This document shows positions 1-5,650 of a stretch of 5,650 bases of DNA, piece after piece. Every line of letters starts with the position of its first letter. Position 1 is the stretch's first letter. This DNA is from Fidelibacterota bacterium (GTDB lineage: Bacteria; Bipolaricaulota; Bipolaricaulia; UBA7950; UBA9294), in the NCBI GenBank assembly GCA_024278395.1, contig JAJRTG010000145.1, positions 1 to 5,650 of the forward strand, in the 5' to 3' direction. The position numbers were made by a program, and so were the translations under genes. The notes below the pieces were generated by a model. It saw only the letters and a program-made list of their open reading frames with translations, ran no database searches and was not told the DNA's origin.

Positions 1-1
1 A

Positions 2-1033
2 AGGACATGGGACGGGGAGAATCTTCAGGATACGCTGACCTTTACTACCCAGGAGCCCGTATCCCGGGTGACGATCGATCCGGATCATCTCATCCCGGAC
101 CGCGACCGGCTGAACAACAACGCCCCGGTTAAGTTCGTCGTGGCGGCGAAGGAGAACTCGTTCCCGCTCGACGCCTACCTGATCCGGCCCGATCCGGTCT
201 CGCAGGGGGTCACGATAAGCTACCTCGATCGGATGCAGATCCGGATCGAGCAGGGGATGGCGGCCGCCCGGATCGCGATCGGCCGGAGCCACTATATTTC
301 ACTTTCTGCAAAGCTGAAGAAGAACGATCTCGACGCCACGGCGAGCTACACCTACCTCTCGTTCTCCCGACTGGAGACCGGCTCCCCGGGGACGTTCTGG
401 GCTCCGACCCTCTCGTTCACCGTCGGGGCGCGGCGGATGGTGACGGACAACGGTCCGCTCTCCTACCTCCACCTCGGGCTGTTCGCCCTCCCGTCGATCG
501 TCCGCTCCGGTGAGAGCGCCATCGCGCTCGACGTCACCCCCTCCGGGGCGGGGCGGGTGGCGGTCGGGGCGTTCGACGAGCTCCGCGTCATCCCCCAGGT
601 CTACCTCCAGGGGACGGTCGTCCTGGGGACCGGGTTCGGGGACCTTCCCCAGCCCCTCATGTTCGATCGAACCGAGATCCATACCTTCGGCAGAGCGGAG
701 AACGGGCTCCTCAAGCCGCTGCACGCCTACGGGACGCAGAAGCTCTACGGGAGGCTGGGGATCGAGCTCCCGCTGCAGGACGACTCCCCGTACAACCTGT
801 TCAACCTGGCGATGATCGATCACGCTGTGATGCGCGTCTTCGGCGCGGTCGGCTACACCTGGAACGAGGAGGACGAATTTGGTAAAACGATCCCCAACGC
901 GGAGGCGGGTGTCGAGGTGGTGGTCGACGTCTCGGCGATCGGCGGGCTCCTCTCGATGAAGGGGCTCGTCGGCTACGCCACCCCGCTCCTCGGGGAAGGG
1001 GTGGACGTCATCTACGTCGGGTTTTCGTTGTGA
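2..1033 (+). CDS. C-terminal part of a probable exported protein with a beta-barrel-like domain (5' end outside window)
   Basis: The frame is open from the left edge (first full codon at 2), so the protein begins upstream; the GTG at 68 is only the first start-like codon, with no well-placed ribosome binding site. About 343 residues are visible. Nucleotides 56-121 encode PV-x-x-VTIDPD followed by DRDRLNNN, which resembles the segment closing many bacterial M1-type peptidase-like domains. The remainder has many short alternating polar/hydrophobic strands (for example GVTISYLDRMQIRI, KLYGRLGIELPL, RVFGAVGYTW, AEAGVEVVVDV) separated by Gly/Asp/Pro turns. It ends VIYVGFSL, an amphipathic last strand resembling outer-membrane barrel C-termini. 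My inference is an outer-membrane-anchored protein, possibly with a periplasmic or surface peptidase-like part. No catalytic motif such as HExxH lies in the visible part. The gene ends 13 bp before pheT and probably shares its transcript. Function unassigned; the CDS is certain, the barrel call moderate. Confidence 0.72.
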   Translation, partial: RTWDGENLQDTLTFTTQEPVSRVTIDPDHLIPDRDRLNNNAPVKFVVAAKENSFPLDAYLIRPDPVSQGVTISYLDRMQIRIEQGMAAARIAIGRSHYISLSAKLKKNDLDATASYTYLSFSRLETGSPGTFWAPTLSFTVGARRMVTDNGPLSYLHLGLFALPSIVRSGESAIALDVTPSGAGRVAVGAFDELRVIPQVYLQGTVVLGTGFGDLPQPLMFDRTEIHTFGRAENGLLKPLHAYGTQKLYGRLGIELPLQDDSPYNLFNLAMIDHAVMRVFGAVGYTWNEEDEFGKTIPNAEAGVEVVVDVSAIGGLLSMKGLVGYATPLLGEGVDVIYVGFSL

Positions 1034-1034
1034 C

Positions 1035-1042
1035 GAGAGGTG
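1035..1042 (+). promoter_or_regulatory. Ribosome binding site of pheT
   Basis: GAGAGGTG lies in the 13-bp gap between the upstream stop codon (1031-1033) and the pheT ATG, four bases before the start. It supports ATG 1047 as the start, and the tight packing suggests co-transcription with the upstream gene. Confidence 0.7.
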
Positions 1043-1046
1043 AACG

Positions 1047-3416
1047 ATGAAGGTACCGTGTCGTTGGTTGGCTGAATACGTCGAGCTCGAGGTGTCGGAG
1101 CGGGAGGTACTGGCGCTCGCCGAGCGGCTCACCCTCTCCGGGCTGGAGGTGGAGGGGATCACCCGCGTGCCCCGACCGCAGGGAGCCGTGGTCGGGCGGG
1201 TGCTGGAGCACCGGCCGCACCCCGATTCCGATCACCTCTCCCTCTGCCGGGTCGACCTCGGAGACCGGGAGACGGAGATCGTGTGCGGGGCGCAGAACGT
1301 GGTGGACGGGGCGGCCGTCCCGGTGGTCGTCGCTGGCGGGGTCCTCCCGGGCGGGTTCAAGATCACTCGGCGCAAGGTCCGCGGCGTCGTCTCCGACGGG
1401 ATGATCTGCTCCAAGGCCGAGCTCGGCTTGGAGGAGAAGTCCCCCGGGATCTGGAACTTCGATCCGGAGTTCGACTTCCCCCCCGGGACGGATCTGAACG
1501 AGATCCTGGAGTACGACGACTTCGTCCTCGACATCAAGGTCACGTCCAACCGCCCCGACTGCCTGGGGATCTACGGGATCGCCCGCGAGGTCGCCGCCGT
1601 CACCGGCAAGACCCTCCGACCGATCGAGCTATCGTTCACCGAGTCCGATCCTCCGGCGGGGGAGTTCTTCTCGGTGGTGATCGAGGATCCGGCCGATACC
1701 CCCCGCTACACCGCCCGACTGATGAGCGGGGTGCGGATCGGGCCGGCGCCGCTCGTCATGCAGCACCGGTTGATCAAGGCCGGGATGCGCCCCCTTTCGA
1801 ACGTGGTCGATGTGACGAACTACGTGATGCTCGAGCTCGGCCATCCCCTCCACCCGTTCGACGCCGATCTCTTGGGGGAAGAGATCCGGGTGCGGCGGGC
1901 GAAGCGGGGAGAGTCCTTCCGCACCCTGGACGGGATCGAGCGCCCCCTGTCCGACGAGGTGCTGATGATCGCCGACAACCGCGACGGCCTGGCGATCGCC
2001 GGGGTGATGGGGGGCGAGCGCAGCGAGATCTCGGACGGTACGACCCGCGTCCTTCTCGAGGCGGCGGCGTTCGACCCGGTGACGATCCGACGCTCGGCAC
2101 GGGCGGTCGGGCTGCGCACCGAGGCGGCGCAGCGGTTCGAGCGCGGAGTAGACCCCGAGGGAGTCCCGCGCGCCGCGTCCCGGGCCGTCCACCTGCTGCA
2201 GAAGCTCACCGGCTGCACCGTGCACAAGGGCCTGATCGACGCCTATCCCGCCCCGCGCCGCCCCTGGACGGTGCGCCTCCGTCCGGCCAGGGCCGAGGCC
2301 GTCCTCGGAATCGAGGTGGACAAGGACTGGATCAAGGCCGTGCTCGACAAGCTTGAGATCGGGGTGGAAGAGGACGGAGACACCCTCATCGCCACCATCC
2401 CCACGTTCCGCACCGACCTCACCCGTGAGGCGGACCTGATCGAGGAGATCGGCCGGATCTACGGGTACGACCGCTTCCCCTCCGTCCCGCCGCGGGCGGT
2501 CCTGCGCATGGGGAGGAAGAACCCGCTCGAGGCCTACAAAGACCGGGCGCGGGAGATCCTGACCGGCCTTGGGGTGAACGAGGCCGTGACCGACGGGTTC
2601 GCCAAGCTCGATTGGCGGGCCGCGCTCGGGCTCCCCGACGACGGCCTCGTGCGGCCGCGCAACCCGATGGCCGCTGATCAGAAGGCGCTGCGGGATCGGC
2701 TCATCCCCGGACTGCTCGCGGTCGTGCGCACGAACCTGAACCGCGGTGTTGTCGGTGGGATGATCTTCGAGACGGGGCGTGTCTTCTCAGAGGACGGGGA
2801 GAGGGACGCGCTCTCCGCGGCGTTCTTCGGCCGGACCGGGATCCCGCTGCGCGGCAAGGAGGAGGTCGATCTCCTGCAGGCGAAGGGGATACTGATGGAC
2901 CTCCTAGCCGGACTCGGGGTCGACGGCGCGCGGATCGAACCCGCGGATCCTCCCCCGTTCTTCCACCCCGGCCGCGGGGGGCGGGTCCTTGTCGGGAAGG
3001 ACGAGGTCGGGGTCTTCGGCGAGCTCTCCCCGGCGATCGCGGCCGATCGGCTCGACGGGGTTCGGGTTATCCTGTTCGAGCTCGACCTGGAAGGGCTCTT
3101 CGCGCGAAGGGTGGAGGAGAAGACCTTCACCCCGCTTCCCAGATACCCGGCGTCGAAGCGAGATCTCTCACTCCTCGTCCCGGAGGGGTTGCCCGAGGAG
3201 GAGGTGCGGGCCGCGATCGCGGCCGAGAAGCGGGTGGAGGGCGTCCTCCTCTACGACCTCTACCAAGGGGACCAGGTGGCTCCGGGGTACAAGTCCCTCA
3301 CCTACGAGCTCACCCTGCGCGCGCCCGACCGCACCCTCACCGATGAGGAGGTCGCGAAGGCGATCTCCCGGATCGAGCGGCGCCTGGCGCAGCTCGGGGT
3401 CAAGCTGAGGGCGTAG
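1047..3416 (+). CDS. pheT: Phenylalanyl-tRNA synthetase beta subunit
   Basis: Cytoplasmic beta subunit of the alpha2beta2 phenylalanyl-tRNA synthetase. The alpha subunit PheS charges tRNA-Phe; PheT supplies tRNA binding and hydrolytic editing of mischarged Tyr-tRNA. The 789 residues match the usual bacterial length of about 790-800, with the standard domain order. The N-terminal part opens MKVPCRWLAEYVEL. An EMAPII/OB-type tRNA-binding domain spans about 42-150 (HPDSDHLSLCRVD at 58-70, SDGMICSKAELGL at 116-128). The B3/B4 editing region covers about 160-395, with SNRPDCLGIYGIARE (167-181), PLSNVVDVTNYVMLELGHP (249-267), AIAGVMGGE (316-324), LLEAAAF (336-342) and TEAAQRFERGVDP (358-370). A B5 domain lies at about 405-478 (DLIEEIGRIYGYDRFP, 463-478). 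A synthetase-like core follows, with HPGRGGRV at 640-647. The C-terminal FDX-ACB domain covers about 697-789 (YPASKRDLSLLV, GYKSLTYELTLRAPDRTL). No key segment is missing. Oddly, pheS is not directly upstream. Confidence 0.98.
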   Translation: MKVPCRWLAEYVELEVSEREVLALAERLTLSGLEVEGITRVPRPQGAVVGRVLEHRPHPDSDHLSLCRVDLGDRETEIVCGAQNVVDGAAVPVVVAGGVLPGGFKITRRKVRGVVSDGMICSKAELGLEEKSPGIWNFDPEFDFPPGTDLNEILEYDDFVLDIKVTSNRPDCLGIYGIAREVAAVTGKTLRPIELSFTESDPPAGEFFSVVIEDPADTPRYTARLMSGVRIGPAPLVMQHRLIKAGMRPLSNVVDVTNYVMLELGHPLHPFDADLLGEEIRVRRAKRGESFRTLDGIERPLSDEVLMIADNRDGLAIAGVMGGERSEISDGTTRVLLEAAAFDPVTIRRSARAVGLRTEAAQRFERGVDPEGVPRAASRAVHLLQKLTGCTVHKGLIDAYPAPRRPWTVRLRPARAEAVLGIEVDKDWIKAVLDKLEIGVEEDGDTLIATIPTFRTDLTREADLIEEIGRIYGYDRFPSVPPRAVLRMGRKNPLEAYKDRAREILTGLGVNEAVTDGFAKLDWRAALGLPDDGLVRPRNPMAADQKALRDRLIPGLLAVVRTNLNRGVVGGMIFETGRVFSEDGERDALSAAFFGRTGIPLRGKEEVDLLQAKGILMDLLAGLGVDGARIEPADPPPFFHPGRGGRVLVGKDEVGVFGELSPAIAADRLDGVRVILFELDLEGLFARRVEEKTFTPLPRYPASKRDLSLLVPEGLPEEEVRAAIAAEKRVEGVLLYDLYQGDQVAPGYKSLTYELTLRAPDRTLTDEEVAKAISRIERRLAQLGVKLRA
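3407..3411 (+). promoter_or_regulatory. Ribosome binding site of tsaE inside the end of pheT
   Basis: GAGGG in the last codons of pheT sits five bases before the tsaE ATG at 3417. The pheT stop (TAG 3414-3416) is immediately followed by that ATG, an arrangement typical of translational coupling. This fixes the tsaE start. Confidence 0.6.
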
Positions 3417-3839
3417 ATGGACAGGACGATCCTCGCCCACACCCCGACGGAGATGGAGGAGCTCGGGGTCGATCTCGCCGAGGGCCTGCGCGACGGGATG
3501 GTCGTCTCCCTCATCGGGGAGCTCGGGGCGGGGAAGACCACCCTTGTCAAGGGGATCGCCAAGGGGCTATTGATCACCGATCTCGTCGTCTCGCCGAGCT
3601 ACCTCATTTATCGGTCGTACAAGGGTAGGCTCGTCCTCCACCACCTAGACGCATACCGTGTCTCCTCCCTGGAAGAGCTCGCCGAGGTCGGGCTCGACCA
3701 GCTGATCCCGCCCGCCGAGGGGGTGACGGTGATCGAGTGGCCGGAGCGGGTGCCGGAGATCATCGATGTGAGCGACGTTGTGGTGAGGATCACGCCGCAT
3801 CCCGACGGATCGCGGCAGGTGGATATCTCTACGCGGTGA
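3417..3839 (+). CDS. tsaE: tRNA N6-threonylcarbamoyladenosine synthesis ATPase TsaE
   Basis: TsaE (YjeE family) is the small ATPase that works with TsaD and TsaB to make t6A at position 37 of ANN-decoding tRNAs; it is cytoplasmic and usually essential. The 140 residues fit the family size. A Walker A motif GELGAGKTT lies at 34-42, after the beta strand MVVSLI. It is followed by VVSPSY (57-62), the switch segment that is usually SPTF or SPTY; then LHHLDAYRV (74-82), the family's HxDxYR-type segment whose Asp78 would be the Walker B acidic residue; and IEWPE (106-110), the conserved IEWxE motif. The gene starts directly after the pheT stop with zero intergenic bases and an internal ribosome binding site, so it is very likely co-expressed with pheT. 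Its last 11 bp overlap the convergent radical SAM gene. tsaB and tsaD are not in the window. The Ser at 61 in place of Thr is a mild variation. Confidence 0.95.
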   Translation: MDRTILAHTPTEMEELGVDLAEGLRDGMVVSLIGELGAGKTTLVKGIAKGLLITDLVVSPSYLIYRSYKGRLVLHHLDAYRVSSLEELAEVGLDQLIPPAEGVTVIEWPERVPEIIDVSDVVVRITPHPDGSRQVDISTR

Positions 3840-4845
3840 GGAAGACCCCGTCGATCTGCGCCCCGCACTCCGGGCACCGCCCGCCCTGGAGCCGGTTCTC
3901 CACCACAGCGAACCCGATCCGTTTTATCACCCGGGCCCCGCATTCGGGGCAATGGGTGTTCTCCCCTTCTCCCGGGATGTTCCCGAGGTAGATGTAGCGC
4001 AGCCCCACCTTCTCGCCGATCTCCTTCGCCCGGCGCAGGGCGACGACCGGGGTCGGCGGGACATCGCGCAGCCGATAGGCCGGGTAGAAACGGGAGATGT
4101 GCCATGGGATCGTCGGGGAGATCCCGTAGATCGCCTCGGCGATCCAGCGCAGGTCGTCGGGCGAGTCGTTCATCCCCGGGATGACGAGGGTCGTCACCTC
4201 CACCCACACCCCGGCGCGGTGGAAGCGGGCGATCGAGTCGAGGACCGGCCGGAGGGTCCCCCCCGCCACCTTGCGGTAGAATTCATCCGAGATCCCCTTG
4301 AGATCTATGTTGATCCCGTCGAGGTAGGGGATGATCTCCTCGGCCGCCTCCTCGGTCATATAGCCATTGGAGACGAACACGTTCTTCAGCCCCTCCTCGC
4401 GGGCGAGGCGGGCGGTGTCGTAGGCGTACTCGAAGAAGACCGTCGGCTCGGTGTAGGTGTAGGCGATCGTCTGACACCCGCGGGCGAGCGCGTCGGCCAC
4501 GATCTCAGACGGGGATATCTCCTCTCCCACCACCTGCCCGTTGTGCTCCCGCGGATACTGGGAGATCGTGTGGTTCTGGCAGTTGAGGCAGGTGAAGTTG
4601 CACCCCACGGTGGCGATCGAGTAGGCGCGCGAGCCGGGGAGGAAGTGGAACAAGGGCTTCTTCTCGATCGGATCGACGGCGAGGGAGATCGCCTTCCCGT
4701 AAACGAGGGAGTACAGGGTCCCGTCGCGGTTCTCCCGCACCGCGCAGATCCCGCGCTTCCCCGGAGCGATCACGCAGCGGTGGGCGCACAGGTTGCAGCG
4801 CACCCTTCCGTCGCCGAGCCTATCGTAGAGCATCCCTTCCTTCAT
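3829..4845 (-). CDS. amrS: AmmeMemoRadiSam-type radical SAM protein AmrS
   Basis: A 338-residue radical SAM enzyme, expected to carry a [4Fe-4S] cluster and cleave S-adenosylmethionine. The reaction of this family is not, to my knowledge, firmly established; it is named for its linkage with AMMECR1- and Memo-type proteins. An N-terminal cysteine cluster CNLCAHRC...GIC (C17, C20, C24, C34) precedes ENRDG (38-42) and VDPIEKKPLFHFLPGS (57-72). The radical SAM motif is CNFTCLNC (C82, C86, C89; CxxxCxxC). Core segments include TYTEPTVFFEYAYD (130-143), VSNGYM (158-163), INIDLKG (178-184) and IPWHISRFYP (246-255). The C-terminus has two CPECGA knuckles (C299/C302 and C324/C327), a rubredoxin-like zinc ribbon typical of this family. 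The ATG at 4845 has AAGGG four bases upstream (4850-4854) and gives the usual MKExxxY start; an in-frame ATG at 4833 is a weaker alternative. It converges on tsaE and diverges from the ABC-F gene. It is often mislabelled pyruvate formate-lyase activase, but no glycyl-radical enzyme is nearby. Confidence 0.93.
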   Translation of the reverse strand: MKEGMLYDRLGDGRVRCNLCAHRCVIAPGKRGICAVRENRDGTLYSLVYGKAISLAVDPIEKKPLFHFLPGSRAYSIATVGCNFTCLNCQNHTISQYPREHNGQVVGEEISPSEIVADALARGCQTIAYTYTEPTVFFEYAYDTARLAREEGLKNVFVSNGYMTEEAAEEIIPYLDGINIDLKGISDEFYRKVAGGTLRPVLDSIARFHRAGVWVEVTTLVIPGMNDSPDDLRWIAEAIYGISPTIPWHISRFYPAYRLRDVPPTPVVALRRAKEIGEKVGLRYIYLGNIPGEGENTHCPECGARVIKRIGFAVVENRLQGGRCPECGAQIDGVFLTA

Positions 4846-4860
4846 CGCGCCCTTATGCTA

Positions 4861-4873
4861 CCACAGTTTGTGG
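4861..4873. repeat. Small inverted repeat (CCACA-GTT-TGTGG) in the divergent spacer
   Basis: CCACA (4861-4865) and TGTGG (4869-4873) form a perfect 5-bp dyad around a 3-base centre. A further ATG/CAT pairing (4855-4857 with 4874-4876) is possible across a 3-base bulge. It lies 16 bp upstream of the amrS start, where an operator or a leader hairpin could act. No T-tract follows on either strand, so it is not a terminator. It is short enough to be chance. Confidence 0.3.
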
Positions 4874-4926
4874 CATGAGGAAAGATCGGGCTTCCTTCCC
4901 TTGAGGACGCAATTTTCGTACCATAC

Positions 4927-4931
4927 AAGGG
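4927..4931 (+). promoter_or_regulatory. Closely spaced ribosome binding site of the ABC-F gene
   Basis: AAGGG lies only two bases before the ATG at 4934, closer than usual. The start is nevertheless supported by the protein N-terminus, which begins with the first beta strand expected of an ABC-F domain (MALLQLERLGKSFGG). No other start is better placed. Confidence 0.45.
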
Positions 4932-4933
4932 AA

Positions 4934-5650
4934 ATGGCCCTTCTGCAGCTTGAAAGATTGGGAAAATCGTTCGGGGGAGACGAGCTCTTCTCCTCCTTCT
5001 CCGCCCAGGTGAACCCCGGGGAGCGGATCGCTCTTGTCGGGGACAACGGGGTCGGGAAATCGACCCTGCTTTCGATCATCGCCGGCAGGGAGTCCCCGAG
5101 CGACGGGAGGGTTCACCTCGCCCGCGGGGTGCGGATCGGGTACCTCCCCCAGGTCGCCCGCCTCGAAGGGGATGAGACCCTGTACGAGGCGATGAAACGG
5201 CCGTTTGCTGATCTCCTCTCGATGGAACAGGAGATGCGGACTCTGGAGGTCCAGATCGCGGAAAGGGACGATCCGGATCTCCTCCACCGCTACGATGCGC
5301 TGCACGAGGAGTTCACCCGCCGCGGAGGTTACGGGATCGATGCGAGGATCCGGGAGGTCCTCTCCGGGGTGGGGTTCACTGAGGACGAGTTCACGCGTCC
5401 GGTGGCGGAGCTCTCCGGGGGAGAGGAGGCGCGCGCCGCCCTCGCCCGCGTCCTCGTCGAGTCTCCGGATCTCCTCCTGCTCGACGAGCCGACGAACCAC
5501 CTCGACTTCGCCGCCCTGGCGTGGCTCGAGGAGACGCTCCTGAGCTTCGAAGGCGCGGTGATCCTCGTCTCCCACGACCGCCACCTCCTCGATCTGGTCA
5601 CGAACCGCACCTGGGAGATCGCTAACCGCCGGATCACCACCTACCGCGTC
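4934..5650 (+). CDS. ABC-F family ATPase, N-terminal ABC domain (3' end outside window)
   Basis: ABC-F proteins are soluble twin-ATPase factors without membrane segments; characterised members bind the ribosomal E site and act on translation (EttA, Uup, YheS and antibiotic-resistance types). The frame is open from ATG 4934 to the right edge, giving 239 codons, about the first third to two-fifths of a typical 500-650 residue protein. Visible are the opening strand LLQLERLGKSFGG (3-15), Walker A GDNGVGKST (36-44), Q-loop YLPQ (70-73), and a short helical insertion of about 90-135 where the arm subdomain belongs. Then come signature LSGGE (160-164), Walker B LLLLDEPTNHLD (180-191) with the ABC-F-typical NHLD, and the switch histidine in SHDR (213-216). 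The second ABC domain and the interdomain linker are cut off, so the subfamily cannot be given. The short arm argues against a long-armed specialised type. It diverges from amrS and has its own start region. Confidence 0.94.
   Translation, partial: MALLQLERLGKSFGGDELFSSFSAQVNPGERIALVGDNGVGKSTLLSIIAGRESPSDGRVHLARGVRIGYLPQVARLEGDETLYEAMKRPFADLLSMEQEMRTLEVQIAERDDPDLLHRYDALHEEFTRRGGYGIDARIREVLSGVGFTEDEFTRPVAELSGGEEARAALARVLVESPDLLLLDEPTNHLDFAALAWLEETLLSFEGAVILVSHDRHLLDLVTNRTWEIANRRITTYRV

Larger units (their letters stand above)
4846..4933. promoter_or_regulatory. Divergent intergenic spacer, presumed promoters for amrS and the ABC-F gene
   Basis: This 88-bp spacer between two divergent starts is the only real intergenic gap and is much richer in A+T (45 of 88 bases G/C) than the genes. 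Both genes must be transcribed from it unless promoters lie inside coding sequence. I cannot identify a good -35/-10 pair. TACCAT (4919-4924, +) and TAGCAT (4855-4860, minus strand) are weak -10-like hexamers, and both lie so close to the starts that transcripts would be nearly leaderless. It also holds a small inverted repeat, listed separately. Confidence 0.5.

Noticed and set aside
293..298. TATATT as a -10 box for an internal promoter
   Set aside because: No -35-like hexamer lies at a suitable distance upstream, and the site is deep within coding sequence.
68..1033. Complete gene starting at GTG 68
   Set aside because: The same frame is open to the left edge with plausible protein sequence across the junction, and no well-spaced ribosome binding site precedes the GTG, so the gene is a fragment of a longer one.
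299..1162. 287-codon open frame on the minus strand
   Set aside because: It lies opposite the barrel gene and the pheT start, is very rich in Arg/Glu/Pro/Asp with no recognisable motif, and is the kind of antisense frame expected in GC-rich coding DNA.
1283..2356. 357-codon plus-strand frame inside pheT
   Set aside because: An Arg/Gly-rich out-of-frame reading of pheT without any domain signal.
3935..3950. Hairpin GCCCCG-CATT-CGGGGC as a terminator after tsaE
   Set aside because: No T-tract follows on the plus strand, and the sequence is dictated by the second CPECGA knuckle of amrS.
4106..4125. Inverted repeat GGGATC...GATCCC within amrS
   Set aside because: A 6-bp match with an 8-base loop inside coding sequence; GATC-rich codon use makes such matches likely by chance.
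3829..4845. Pyruvate formate-lyase activating enzyme
   Set aside because: The N-terminal four-cysteine cluster and C-terminal double CPECGA ribbon fit the AmrS family, and there is no glycyl-radical enzyme gene in the window.
3952..4878. 308-codon open frame on the plus strand opposite amrS
   Set aside because: Low-complexity Gly/Asp/Arg/Val composition; the minus-strand frame here encodes a clear radical SAM protein with all expected cysteines.
4853..5584. 243-codon open frame on the minus strand opposite the ABC-F gene
   Set aside because: The plus strand encodes Walker A, signature, Walker B and H-loop of an ABC-F protein over the same bases, so this is its antisense shadow.

Overview
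The window is a dense, GC-rich (roughly two-thirds G+C in the genes) bacterial stretch. It carries five protein genes and almost no non-coding DNA. The two end genes run off the edges. No rRNA, tRNA, CRISPR array, insertion sequence or phage gene is visible. The organism is a bacterium: it has bacterial-type PheT (789 aa with editing, B5 and FDX-ACB domains), bacterial TsaE, and Shine-Dalgarno-led genes. The beta-barrel-like C-terminus of the first gene suggests a diderm envelope. The radical SAM protein of the AmmeMemoRadiSam family is most often found in anaerobes and archaea. The combination, with strong GAT/ATC codon preference, would fit an uncultured anaerobic lineage such as Bipolaricaulota/Acetothermia, but that placement is a low-confidence guess from style, not from a search.

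Layout. Positions 2-1033 (+) hold the C-terminal part of a probable exported protein: a short junction resembling the end of an M1-peptidase-like region, then about 300 residues rich in amphipathic beta strands. After 13 bp comes pheT (1047-3416, +), the beta subunit of phenylalanyl-tRNA synthetase. Its stop codon directly abuts the start of tsaE (3417-3839, +), the ATPase of tRNA t6A37 synthesis. Facing them, and overlapping the end of tsaE by 11 bp, is an amrS-like radical SAM gene (3829-4845, -). An 88-bp divergent spacer (4846-4933), clearly poorer in G+C (45 of 88), separates it from an ABC-F ATPase gene (4934 to the right edge, +), of which the first 239 codons are present.

How the genes relate. 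The three left-hand genes look like one transcription unit. pheT and tsaE share a tRNA/decoding theme, and the ABC-F protein probably also acts on the ribosome, although it is a separate unit. The radical SAM gene has no visible partner here. pheS, the usual upstream neighbour of pheT, is absent; its place is taken by the envelope-protein gene.

I see no convincing undescribed multi-gene system. The points most worth checking are the peptidase-like/barrel architecture at the left edge, the split of pheT from pheS, and the strong excess of GATC and GCGATCGC in the sequence.
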